48,492 nucleotides of DNA. Origin: Candidatus Stoquefichus massiliensis AP9 (GTDB lineage: Bacteria > Bacillota_I > Bacilli_A > Erysipelotrichales > Coprobacillaceae). This document shows, one piece after another, positions 15,665 to 23,626 of the stretch (within the stretch, counting starts at the first letter, position 1; every line of letters starts with the position of its first letter). The notes below the pieces were generated by a model, which saw nothing but the letters and a program-made list of their open reading frames with translations, was not told the origin of the DNA and did not search any database. The translations under genes were made by a program, and so were the position numbers. Location of the stretch: contig NZ_HG005291.1 in NCBI RefSeq assembly GCF_000455285.1, positions 1-48,492 on the forward strand. The letters run 5' to 3'.

Positions 15665-16507
15665 CTACAGAAGTAATTTTTTTATACTTTCAATATTTTT
15701 CATAGCTAAATCATAACCAAATCGATAAATACATTCTATCTTCTGTAAATCTTTTTCAAAAGAATCAATTTGAACTTTCTGAGTGGGTCTTAAAATAATA
15801 GCCTTTCCATCACGTTCCAACTGTTCACAATAAGCTACTGTTTGATTATAATGATCATGTCTTGTCAATAGTGGCTCTACAAGTTTTGGATACTTTTTCT
15901 TCAAACGACGACTCGCTAATACATTCGCCTTAGAAAGAGTTTTACAATATCCTTTTGGTCTTGTTAAGACAATGAGCATTTTCTCATGTCCATCTTCCAT
16001 TGCTTTTCTAATAGGAATCGGATCACAAATACCACCATCATAATATCCTTTTCCATTAAGATGAATCACTGGAAAAGCGAAAGGAATTGCACATGTTGCT
16101 TTAAGCATTGTACAATGTTCATCCAATTCTTTGCCATCTAAATACTCACATTGTCCGGTATCTACATTTGTGACGCCTACTTTAATTTGTGCTGGATTAT
16201 TTAAAAAACAATTCCAGTCAAAAGGATACAACTCATTTGGGATTGTTTCATAAGCAAATTTCAATCCAAACAAGCTTCGGTCACTTAAATAATTACGTAT
16301 TCCAACATAACGTTTATCATGACGATGATTCATGAGAATATCATAATTACGCTTCTTTTGTTTAGAAACATAAGAAAAGCCATCAGTGATGCCAGCCGAT
16401 ACACCAATAATATAAGGAAAATCAATACCAGCATCAAGCAATGCATCCATGACCCCACTTGAGAAGATGGGACGAAATGTTCCACCTTCTAAAATGAGTG
16501 CTCCCAT
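15665..16507 (-). CDS. Patatin-like phospholipase family protein
   Basis: A 280-residue cytosolic acyl hydrolase of the bacterial patatin/YjjU type. The oxyanion glycine stretch is LEGGTFRPIFSSGV (residues 6-19). The nucleophile elbow is GVSAG with Ser37, and the dyad Asp is in DGG (Asp157) of YYDGGICDPIPI. These enzymes hydrolyse acyl chains from lipids; the natural substrate of this branch is unknown. Its start overlaps the stop of the M42 peptidase gene by one base, so the two form one operon. Confidence 0.88.
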   Translation of the reverse strand: MGALILEGGTFRPIFSSGVMDALLDAGIDFPYIIGVSAGITDGFSYVSKQKKRNYDILMNHRHDKRYVGIRNYLSDRSLFGLKFAYETIPNELYPFDWNCFLNNPAQIKVGVTNVDTGQCEYLDGKELDEHCTMLKATCAIPFAFPVIHLNGKGYYDGGICDPIPIRKAMEDGHEKMLIVLTRPKGYCKTLSKANVLASRRLKKKYPKLVEPLLTRHDHYNQTVAYCEQLERDGKAIILRPTQKVQIDSFEKDLQKIECIYRFGYDLAMKNIESIKKLLL

Positions 16508-17577
16508 TATCTTTTATCCTCAACCATTGCAGTATATAAATTTTGATCTAATGTACGAATAAATGCAACTAACAATTGAACAGTCGCATCAAAATCATCC
16601 ACATGAATAATTGTACGATGGGAATGCATATAACGTGATGGAATAGATAACGTGATATTCATAACACCTGCTTCAACCTTGCTTAATTCTCCAGAGTCTG
16701 TTCCACCAGCCGCAATCATATCTAACTGATATGCAATATGATGTTCCTCACATAATGACTCTAACGCTTTTAATAAACCTGTATGAGCAATAACGCTACC
16801 ATCCATCACGCTTAACGCAACACCACTACCTAATTTCACATCTCCTTTTTCACTTGGTAAATCTTGTGAGAAAGTGACATCAATTGCAATCGCAATATCT
16901 GGTTTGACCATTTGTCCTACTGTTTTAGCTCCTCTAAGCCCAACTTCTTCTTGAACAGTTCCTGCTCCATACAATGTAGGGTAAATATCTTGTCCTTTTA
17001 ATTGACGCAAAACTTCGATAATGACCGCTACACCAATGCGATCATCCCATGCCTTTGACATCAAACATTTTTCATTTCCCATGACTGTAAACTCAGAAAC
17101 AGGTGTAATTGGATCGCCTTTATGAATTCCTAAATCAAGTGCTTCCTGTTTACTTAACACTCCAATATCAATAAATGAGTCTTTTGGCTCAACAACTTTA
17201 TTTCTTTCTTCTACTGACTTTCCATGTGGTGGTACAGACCCAAATACGCCCTTAATTTCACGTCCATCACGTGTTGTAATTGCCATTAAAGAAGATGGTA
17301 AATTCTGTCCCATCCAAGCACCAACTGGCTGCACTTTAATAAATCCACCTTCATCTATATCTTTCACAATAAACCCAATTTCATCAACATGTCCTGTTAA
17401 TAAAACCTTCAAATCACTTTGACCATTCTTAATTCCAATCAAACTTCCTAATTGATCATATTGAATTTCATCAACACAATCCTCAATATATGATTTCATC
17501 AAACGTGTTGCCTGTTTCTCAAATCCTGAAATTCCATTCACTAAACTTATTTTCTTTAACATTTCTAAATCTACCAT
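16507..17577 (-). CDS. M42 family metallo-aminopeptidase
   Basis: A 356-residue enzyme of the M42 family (FrvX, YsdC, TET-type, once called CelM endoglucanases). Family metal ligands and catalytic residues are visible: His in TGHVDEIG (about 64), Asp in AWDDRIG (about 178), the Glu pair in VQEEVGLRGA (about 210), Asp in IAIDVT and His in MHSHRTI near the end. Members form dodecameric shells that trim peptides. The patatin gene follows directly. A ysdC gene also lies near infC-rpmI-rplT in Bacillus, as here. Confidence 0.92.
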   Translation of the reverse strand: MVDLEMLKKISLVNGISGFEKQATRLMKSYIEDCVDEIQYDQLGSLIGIKNGQSDLKVLLTGHVDEIGFIVKDIDEGGFIKVQPVGAWMGQNLPSSLMAITTRDGREIKGVFGSVPPHGKSVEERNKVVEPKDSFIDIGVLSKQEALDLGIHKGDPITPVSEFTVMGNEKCLMSKAWDDRIGVAVIIEVLRQLKGQDIYPTLYGAGTVQEEVGLRGAKTVGQMVKPDIAIAIDVTFSQDLPSEKGDVKLGSGVALSVMDGSVIAHTGLLKALESLCEEHHIAYQLDMIAAGGTDSGELSKVEAGVMNITLSIPSRYMHSHRTIIHVDDFDATVQLLVAFIRTLDQNLYTAMVEDKR

Positions 17578-17599
17578 TTTTATAACCTCCTAGTCATAT

Positions 17600-17628
17600 A
17601 TTATATAACTATTTCTTATCATAAACAA
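17600..17628 (-). promoter_or_regulatory. Promoter of the M42-patatin operon
   Basis: TTGTTT (17623-17628), a 17-base spacer and TATAAT (17600-17605) on the minus strand. Confidence 0.65.
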
Positions 17629-17685
17629 ATCATTTCAACTGAATATGAACCAAACAAAGTATACACACTTTTTTTTATTTCATAC

Positions 17686-17706
17686 AAAAAACAGGCTAAG
17701 CCTGTT
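17686..17706 (-). terminator. Terminator of the MarR-ABC operon
   Basis: AACAGGC-TTA-GCCTGTT followed by TTTT on the minus strand, overlapping the stop of the ATPase gene. Confidence 0.8.
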
Positions 17707-18475
17707 AATCTACAAAGAGTTTCTGCGACTCTACTGAATTCACATCAACAATTTTATAAAAATAATCTTTTTGAGATAAATGACCTCTTTCAATTGTTTC
17801 CTCAATTTCCCCATCTTTGATATATAATAATTTTTGTGAATAACTCGCAATCATAGAATCATGCGTCACCATTAAAATTGAAACACCATCTTGATCATTT
17901 AACTGTTTAAACAATTCTAATAATTCATGTGAATTTTGACTATCAAGATTTCCTGTTGGTTCATCAGCAACAATCAGTTTAGGATTAGTAACTAATGCTC
18001 TTGCAATGGCAGCACGTTGCCTTTGACCTCCTGAACATTCATAAGGATACTTATTTAAGAGTTGATGTACATTTAACTTTTGAGCAACTGTTTCAACCCT
18101 TTCATTCATTTCTTGAAGTGGAATATTAGCTAATGAGAGAGGAACAGCAATATTTTCAAAAATTGTTAATGAATCCAATAAATTAAATTCTTGAAAAATA
18201 AAACCAAGATTCTCATAACGAAAACGACCAATTTCATTTTCTCCCATTGTTCTCACTTCTTTACCATCAATATAAACATAACCTTTTGTAGGTACATCAA
18301 TCGTTGAAAGATTATTAATAAATGTAGATTTTCCTGATCCTGATGGTCCCATCACACATATAAAATCCCCCTCATACATTGTTAAAGAAACATCTGACAA
18401 AGCTGTTACAGGATTCTTTGTCTCAATGCCATATATTTTCGTAACATGGTCAGCAACTAAAATTTCCTTATTCAT
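17705..18475 (-). CDS. ABC transporter ATP-binding protein (MacB/BceA type)
   Basis: A 256-residue ATPase with Walker A GPSGSGKST (43-51), Q-loop FQEFNLL, signature CSGGQRQR, Walker B LIVADEPTGNLD and an H-loop in MVTHD. This sequence type (LolD/MacB/BceA) pairs with FtsX-like permeases that move peptides, lipids or antimicrobials, or that sense them. It overlaps the permease gene by 8 bases. Expression should be under the MarR-type regulator that opens the operon. Confidence 0.93.
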   Translation of the reverse strand: MNKEILVADHVTKIYGIETKNPVTALSDVSLTMYEGDFICVMGPSGSGKSTFINNLSTIDVPTKGYVYIDGKEVRTMGENEIGRFRYENLGFIFQEFNLLDSLTIFENIAVPLSLANIPLQEMNERVETVAQKLNVHQLLNKYPYECSGGQRQRAAIARALVTNPKLIVADEPTGNLDSQNSHELLELFKQLNDQDGVSILMVTHDSMIASYSQKLLYIKDGEIEETIERGHLSQKDYFYKIVDVNSVESQKLFVD

Positions 18476-19769
18476 AATGAACTCCTTCCTTAAGTGCCTT
18501 TAACACAGCATTTTTATATGATATATAGGTTAACACTCCTGCTATTAAGGCAGACAATATTTGTGTCAGTATAACTGTTATCATGAATTCCAAACTAATT
18601 CCCTGATGTATGAATGCCTGAATCAATGTAACAATAATATAAACAAATGGTAATCCCAATAATATAGCATAAAATGAAGACACTTCTTTTTTTATAATAG
18701 ATAATAACTGATGATTTGTGTAACCCAATTTATAAAGATTATAATAAAACATTTTACGTGTTGTTGCTTCCATTGAATATTTATAAAGAATACTAGCCAG
18801 TAGCAATAATATAATCACAACAAATCCTACAATAGATGTAACCATCTCACGTGGATTATTCTGTTGCGAAATCATAATTGCAATCATCACACTTGATGAA
18901 ACAGCATATATACCAATAAGCAAAACTGCTCTACGCAATGAATAATAAAGATTTGATAAAGCAATAAGCCATAAGCGATTTGCTATAAAATGATTTTGTT
19001 TGAGTTTCATAAACAAAGATGAAAAACAATATTTAATCATACCTCCTGTTGCTACAGCTCCAATAAAGCACGGAAACAATGCTGAAGAGGACGTATATGG
19101 AGTACTCACAAGTAAAATAAACCCTAATACATAAACCACCCAATAAACTGAAGTAGGGATTTGTAAAATCCTTTCATCTTTTAAAGTATTTCTATTTTCC
19201 TGTGATAACATATATTGGATATCTTTACGATATACGAACCCTGAAGCATAAACAAGCTGTGCTCCAATTATTGCACAAATGCAAATCATTGTATCAAAGA
19301 TTGCATTGACAGGAATATAAAACATCGGTACCTGATAACTTAAGTATTGATAAATACACTGATTGACTCCTATTGATGCAATAGCTCCTAAACCAATACC
19401 AAGAGGAAACGCCATCAATGTCATTATCAAATTTTGATAGAATAAATACATAGTTGTATCCATAAATCCAGAACCAGACATAGTCATAATAGCAATTTCT
19501 TTAGTCTTTCGAGAAATATAGAAATTATTTGCAAAAATAATCATAAAAGCACAAAAAATAATAATGATAAATGATAATGTTGATGAAAAAGGAATATCTA
19601 TTCCTGAAAGAGAAGCATTTGTATGCCTTTCATTCATTAAATAAACATTATCAATAATATTAAAAAACAAGAATGTTACAGCAATTGTTAAAGATAATGT
19701 CAATGTATAAACCATGCTCTTCTTATACTCTTTTTTTAACATTCTTATAGAAAACTTCAATGTTCCCAT
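18468..19769 (-). CDS. FtsX-like ABC transporter permease
   Basis: A 433-residue membrane protein with about ten hydrophobic segments. A first helix near 17-38 is followed by a cluster of three near 65-170 that matches the FtsX domain (FYISRKTKEIAIMTMSGSG lies in its coupling region). A second set is near 285-425. It lacks the roughly 200-residue extracellular loop of BceB, so it is closer to short two-domain permeases of unknown substrate. It sits between the MarR gene (13 bases upstream) and the ATPase gene. Confidence 0.85.
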   Translation of the reverse strand: MGTLKFSIRMLKKEYKKSMVYTLTLSLTIAVTFLFFNIIDNVYLMNERHTNASLSGIDIPFSSTLSFIIIIFCAFMIIFANNFYISRKTKEIAIMTMSGSGFMDTTMYLFYQNLIMTLMAFPLGIGLGAIASIGVNQCIYQYLSYQVPMFYIPVNAIFDTMICICAIIGAQLVYASGFVYRKDIQYMLSQENRNTLKDERILQIPTSVYWVVYVLGFILLVSTPYTSSSALFPCFIGAVATGGMIKYCFSSLFMKLKQNHFIANRLWLIALSNLYYSLRRAVLLIGIYAVSSSVMIAIMISQQNNPREMVTSIVGFVVIILLLLASILYKYSMEATTRKMFYYNLYKLGYTNHQLLSIIKKEVSSFYAILLGLPFVYIIVTLIQAFIHQGISLEFMITVILTQILSALIAGVLTYISYKNAVLKALKEGVHYE

Positions 19770-19782
19770 CTTTCAAACTCCT

Positions 19783-20199
19783 TTATAAAACATTTTCTAA
19801 ACCCAATAAACATTCCTTAAATAAATCTGTATTTCCTCCTAATGCCAATATAATCTTCTTTTGAACACCATCAACAATTCCCTGAGTCTCTTCTAAAACT
19901 TCTCTGCCACGCTTTGATAATGCAAAAGAAGTTTGTCGACGATCTTTTTTAGAAATAGAAAAAATTAAAAAATCATGACGAATCATTCTTGATGTTAATC
20001 CTACTGCTGTAGGATGTGAAATTCCTAAGTATTGACAGATATCCTTTCCTATCACTTCACCTTTCTGCTGACTAATAAACCAAAGTATTAAGAATTGCTG
20101 AAAAGTTAAATGATATGGTTTTAACTTATGATTAATAGATGTCACTATCGCAGTTGATATTTTATAAATGTAAACACTGATATCTAGATTATCCATCAT
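19783..20199 (-). CDS. MarR-family transcriptional regulator
   Basis: A 138-residue winged-helix protein. The LTFQQFLILWFIS helix, GKDICQYLGISHPTAVGLTSRM recognition region and SKKDRRQTSFALSKRGREVL wing are typical of MarR. It is the first gene of the operon with the permease and ATPase. A perfect palindrome overlaps the predicted transcription start, so it most likely represses its own operon until a ligand releases it. The inducer cannot be read from sequence. Confidence 0.9.
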   Translation of the reverse strand: MMDNLDISVYIYKISTAIVTSINHKLKPYHLTFQQFLILWFISQQKGEVIGKDICQYLGISHPTAVGLTSRMIRHDFLIFSISKKDRRQTSFALSKRGREVLEETQGIVDGVQKKIILALGGNTDLFKECLLGLENVL

Positions 20200-20211
20200 C
20201 TTCCTCCGTTT

Positions 20212-20261
20212 ATATGTAGCATGCTACGTATAAGTATAAATTCTTACATATCACTTGTCAA
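20212..20261 (-). promoter_or_regulatory. Promoter and operator of the MarR-ABC operon
   Basis: TTGACA (20256-20261), a 17-base spacer and TATACT (20233-20238) on the minus strand. The 12-base perfect palindrome GTAGCATGCTAC (20216-20227), extended to 20 bases with one mismatched pair (20212-20231), covers the expected start site. Confidence 0.8.
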
Positions 20262-20285
20262 TAGAAAGCGTTTTCTTTTTTACAA

Positions 20286-20312
20286 AGAAAAAAACTACAC
20301 AATGTGTAGTTT
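20286..20312 (-). terminator. Terminator of infC-rpmI-rplT
   Basis: AAACTACAC-ATT-GTGTAGTTT (20292-20312 on the minus strand) followed by a T-run, right after the rplT stop. Confidence 0.85.
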
Positions 20313-20314
20313 GA

Positions 20315-20674
20315 TTATTTTGCTAAAGCTTTTTTTGCAGAATCTACGATTGCTGTAAATCCTTTAGGATCAGCAATTGCAATTTCAGATAACATTTTTC
20401 TGTTAATTTCCACATTAGCCAATTTTAAACCATGCATTAATTGAGAATATGAAATATCATTCATTCTTGCAGCTGCATTAATACGTGCAATCCATAATTT
20501 TCTCATTTCACGTTTTAAATTTCTTCTATCTCTATATGCATATTCTAATGAGTTCATGACTTGTTCATGAGCTGTTTTATATAATGTATGCTTTGAACCA
20601 AAATATCCTTTGGCTAACTTTAAGATTTTCTTTCTTCTACGTCTAGTTGTATATCCACCTTTAACTCTTGCCAT
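20315..20674 (-). CDS. rplT: 50S ribosomal protein bL20
   Basis: A 119-residue protein of standard bL20 length. It has the basic N-terminal tail [20 protein letters not shown] and the conserved [20 protein letters not shown] block. L20 is needed early in 50S assembly. In Firmicutes it also represses its own operon by binding the leader ahead of infC, and a leader with an attenuator is present here. It is the last gene of infC-rpmI-rplT. Confidence 0.97.
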   Translation of the reverse strand: MARVKGGYTTRRRRKKILKLAKGYFGSKHTLYKTAHEQVMNSLEYAYRDRRNLKREMRKLWIARINAAARMNDISYSQLMHGLKLANVEINRKMLSEIAIADPKGFTAIVDSAKKALAK

Positions 20675-20693
20675 ATTTCTTTCCTCCTATTTA

Positions 20694-20888
20694 TTACCCT
20701 TGTAATCTAGATTTAATTCTCTTCATATCTGAAGGGTGTACTAAAGTTGCTTTTGCTAAGTGTTTCTTTTGTTTATGAGTCTTGTTATGAGATAAATGTG
20801 AAACATACGCATGACTACGTTTCAATTTCCCTGAACCTGTTCTTTTTAAACGTTTTTTTAGACCACTGTGAGATTTCATTTTTGGCAT
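20694..20888 (-). CDS. rpmI: 50S ribosomal protein bL35
   Basis: A 64-residue, strongly basic protein with the conserved [24 protein letters not shown] start and the [14 protein letters not shown] core of bL35, at normal length. It lies between infC (15 bases upstream) and rplT (19 bases downstream). The start is preceded by a clear GGAGG. Confidence 0.97.
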   Translation of the reverse strand: MPKMKSHSGLKKRLKRTGSGKLKRSHAYVSHLSHNKTHKQKKHLAKATLVHPSDMKRIKSRLQG

Positions 20889-20903
20889 AATTCTGTCCTC
20901 CTG

Positions 20904-21437
20904 TTATTTCTTCTTTGGTGCTAATATAGCTGTTAATGTTCGTCCTTCCATTTTTGCTGGTTTTTCGATAATACAATACTCAGCACATTCAGCAACGAAA
21001 TCATTTAGTATTTTTTGACCAATATCAATATGAGCTAATTGTCTTCCTCTAAAACGTACAGCAATTTTCACTTTGTCTCCATCTTCTAACCATTTTATCG
21101 TTCTCTTCAATTTGACATTTTTATCATGAACATCAATTGTTGGAGATAATTGTGTTTCTTTTAAAGAGACAACCTTGGAATTCTTCTTCATTTCCTTTTG
21201 TTTCTTTTGTTGTTCAAAACGATATTTTCCATAGTCCATAATACGACACACTGGTGTCTTTGCTTTTGCAGCTACACAGACTAAATCAAGATTAGCGTCA
21301 TATGCGATATTTCTTGCAGCATTACTCGACATGACTCCTAATTGATCACCATTTTGATCAATAACTAAAACTTCTTTAAAACGAATTTTTTCATTCACCA
21401 AGTCATCATTTGTTGTTTGGTTGTTATACTTGCTAAT
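20904..21437 (-). CDS. infC: Translation initiation factor IF-3
   Basis: About 177 residues. The N-terminal IF3 domain has VNEKIRFKEVLVIDQNGDQLG and VCRIMDYGKYRFEQQKK. The C-terminal domain has VKIAVRFRGRQLAH and KMEGRTLTAILAPKKK. IF-3 binds 30S and rejects non-canonical starts. There is no ATG near the N-terminus. An in-frame GTG (21444-21446) is embedded in the ribosome-binding site AGGAGGTG and cannot easily be used. The next codons with suitable spacing are two ATT codons (21438-21440 and 21435-21437). An AUU start, as in E. coli infC, is therefore likely; I take the second ATT, spaced eight bases. Confidence 0.93.
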   Translation of the reverse strand: MSKYNNQTTNDDLVNEKIRFKEVLVIDQNGDQLGVMSSNAARNIAYDANLDLVCVAAKAKTPVCRIMDYGKYRFEQQKKQKEMKKNSKVVSLKETQLSPTIDVHDKNVKLKRTIKWLEDGDKVKIAVRFRGRQLAHIDIGQKILNDFVAECAEYCIIEKPAKMEGRTLTAILAPKKK

Positions 21438-21446
21438 AATAGCCAC

Positions 21447-21597
21447 CTCCTATAAATTTTGTAGTACAAATAAAAAGTGAGCACATAAAGTACCCACATA
21501 TTGACATTAAGATATGATATCTTAGTGACGTTAGCCCAACGATGTTCTCATTCGGGCGAGAAGTAGGCACTTCTTCTTTCCACTACTTTTCATTTAC
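21447..21597 (-). ncRNA. Ribosomal protein L20-type leader with attenuator
   Basis: A leader of about 150 bases before infC. It ends with a Rho-independent terminator, GTGGGTAC-TTTAT-GTGCTCAC plus five T (minus strand, 21472-21497; two G-U pairs). Upstream segments such as GTGCCTACTTCTCGCCCGAA and AACATCGTTGGGCTAACG can pair (CGCCC/GGGC and neighbours), giving a structured domain. Position and the GTGCTCACTTTTT ending agree with the Firmicutes L20 leader, through which excess L20 lowers infC-rpmI-rplT transcription. The assignment is from position and recall. Confidence 0.7.
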
Positions 21598-21603
21598 TGA
21601 TAC

Positions 21604-21632
21604 ATCATAACGAATTCAATCGTATATGTCAA
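21604..21632 (-). promoter_or_regulatory. Promoter of infC-rpmI-rplT
   Basis: TTGACA (21627-21632), a 17-base spacer and TATGAT (21604-21609) on the minus strand. The TGA stop of the upstream pseudouridine synthase lies inside the TTGACA box. Confidence 0.85.
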
Positions 21633-22471
21633 CCTTTTTTGAAGAGTTTTTGAAAAGATTCTGGTGTTTGAGATGTAAAACGCATTTCCTTATGCGTAAT
21701 AGGATGAATAAACATCAATTCATGAGCATGTAATCCTAATCTTTTGATTGGATTTGTCTTTGCACCATATTTATCATCCCCAATAATAGGATGATGTAAA
21801 GAAGAAAGATGAACACGAATCTGATTTTTACGGCCTGTGTCTAGATAGACTTCTAACATACTATAATATTTATTTGTTTGAATTTGTTTATAATGTGTAA
21901 TAGCTTTTTTACCTTTTTCTTTGGTTGTTATATAAACATTTTGAGTCTTTGATTCAGTTAGATAGTTTTCAATTGTTCCTTTTGATTTTTTCATCTTACC
22001 TTCCACAATTGCTATATATCCTCTAATCTTTACATAATGATTCCAATCATGTGTTAATAGGTCATATAATTTTTTACTTTTGACAAACATTAAAATACCT
22101 GAAGTATATTGATCCAAACGATGCACCATATAAATATTTTCTTTATTTTTCTTAAGATATTGTTTGACAATATTATAAGCTGTTTTTTCACTTTCTCCAG
22201 CCGTTTGTTCACTTAACAAACCACAAGGCTTATCAATCACAATCAATTCCTTATCTTCATATAAAATAGAAAAAAGTAATTGATTTCCTTTTTTTGCTTG
22301 AATTTCAACAACTTGTCCTATTTGTAAAGGATATGCATAATAACTTTCAATATGCCCATCAACATAAATATTTTCAAATTTAAGTAGTTTTTTAATATCA
22401 TTTCTTTTCTTTTGCGTTTTATTAAGTAAAAACTCCATTAATGGCATTGCATGTTCAACATTATATTTCAT
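21629..22471 (-). CDS. RluA-family pseudouridine synthase
   Basis: A 280-residue RNA pseudouridine synthase. The N-terminal S4-like part is LLNKTQKKRNDIKKLLKFENIYVDG (about 13-37). The catalytic motif is HRLDQYTSGILMF, with the active Asp near residue 118. The later RKNQIRVHLSSLHHPIIGDDKYG block is typical of the family. The RNA target (23S rRNA or tRNA) is not predictable. The start ATG at 22469-22471 is served by GGAGGAAAT and overlaps the end of the glycerate kinase gene by 11 bases, so translation is coupled. Confidence 0.9.
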   Translation of the reverse strand: MKYNVEHAMPLMEFLLNKTQKKRNDIKKLLKFENIYVDGHIESYYAYPLQIGQVVEIQAKKGNQLLFSILYEDKELIVIDKPCGLLSEQTAGESEKTAYNIVKQYLKKNKENIYMVHRLDQYTSGILMFVKSKKLYDLLTHDWNHYVKIRGYIAIVEGKMKKSKGTIENYLTESKTQNVYITTKEKGKKAITHYKQIQTNKYYSMLEVYLDTGRKNQIRVHLSSLHHPIIGDDKYGAKTNPIKRLGLHAHELMFIHPITHKEMRFTSQTPESFQKLFKKG

Positions 22472-23585
22472 GTATAATTTCCTCCATATGCTTAAAAACA
22501 CATTTTTCTAACTGCGAGCGTCCATTTTTCAAAGCATAAGCCAACGCCATGTCTTCCGGTGTAATACTATAAACATTTTTAAATCCTAATTTTTTCAAAA
22601 TATCTCTATCTTCAATTTTACCAGCAAAAGCAAATACATCTTTATGATACTTTTGAGCAATCTTTAATACACCATATGGTGTTTTTCCATATTGAGTTTG
22701 ACGATCTATTTTTCCTTCTCCAACAATCACTTTATCACAAGTAGCAATATGTGTTTCTAAAGCAACAACTTTACTGACAATATCAAAACCCGGTTGAAGT
22801 GTTCCCTGACAGAAAGCTAATAAAGCATATCCTAATCCACCAGCGGCTCCAGCCCCTGAATAAAATCGATAATCACAACCATAGTATTGATCAACAAGTC
22901 TTGCATATTTTTCCATATTCTGGTCAATATGTGGCATATCTTCTAATAAAACACCTTTTTGACCACCATAAATATAAGTTGCACCTTGCTTCCCACATAA
23001 TGGATTTTTCACATCACATACACCAATAACTTGAACCTCTTGAATCATTGGATTGATATGTGATATATCAATATCACATATTTCCACTAAACCTTGCATA
23101 GTCAGTTTTACATCACATTTTTGTTGGTTATAAAAGCGAACGCCTAATGCAGTCAACATCCCTATTCCACCATCATTTGTTGCACTCCCACCCAAACAAA
23201 TCATGAGTTTCTTAGCTCCTGCATGCATTGCTTCTATAATAAGTTCACCCAACCCATATGTTGTTGTATGATATGGATTCTTTTGATTTTCTAATAATAA
23301 TTCTAAACCACAGACTTTTGCACATTCAATAATAGCTATTTTTCCAACATATCCTATTGGAGCTTCAATTGGTTCAAATAAAGGACCTGTCACCTGATAT
23401 GTTTTAATGATTCCTTGCATAGCATATACAAGTGTTTCAAGTGTTCCCTCCCCACCATCAGCTAAAGGCGTACAGATTGTTTCAATTGTACTATCATAAT
23501 GATGAATTGCTGATTGGATGGACAAAGCAGCTTCCATCGCATTCATGCTTTCTTTAAACGAATCTGGTGCTATAACAATTTTCAT
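22461..23585 (-). CDS. Glycerate kinase (GK-II/GarK-GlxK type)
   Basis: A 374-residue enzyme that phosphorylates D-glycerate, linking glyoxylate, serine or sugar-acid breakdown to glycolysis. Conserved blocks are MKIVIAPDSFKESM at the start, PLADGGEGTLETL (about 42), CLGGSATNDGGIGML (about 130), GAGAAGGLGYALLAF (about 245) and VGEGKIDRQTQYGKTPYG (about 293). It leads a two-gene unit with the RluA-type synthase, an arrangement with no obvious functional link. A hydroxypyruvate-reductase-like enzyme further along the window could supply its substrate. Confidence 0.93.
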   Translation of the reverse strand: MKIVIAPDSFKESMNAMEAALSIQSAIHHYDSTIETICTPLADGGEGTLETLVYAMQGIIKTYQVTGPLFEPIEAPIGYVGKIAIIECAKVCGLELLLENQKNPYHTTTYGLGELIIEAMHAGAKKLMICLGGSATNDGGIGMLTALGVRFYNQQKCDVKLTMQGLVEICDIDISHINPMIQEVQVIGVCDVKNPLCGKQGATYIYGGQKGVLLEDMPHIDQNMEKYARLVDQYYGCDYRFYSGAGAAGGLGYALLAFCQGTLQPGFDIVSKVVALETHIATCDKVIVGEGKIDRQTQYGKTPYGVLKIAQKYHKDVFAFAGKIEDRDILKKLGFKNVYSITPEDMALAYALKNGRSQLEKCVFKHMEEIIHEI

Positions 23586-23598
23586 TGATCATCCCTCC

Positions 23599-23626
23599 AA
23601 AAAAAGAGTAGAAATTATCCTACTCT
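23599..23626 (-). terminator. Terminator behind the P-type ATPase-like gene
   Basis: AGAGTAG-GATAATTT-CTACTCT (23605-23626) followed by seven T on the minus strand. The stop codon is inside the stem. Confidence 0.75.
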
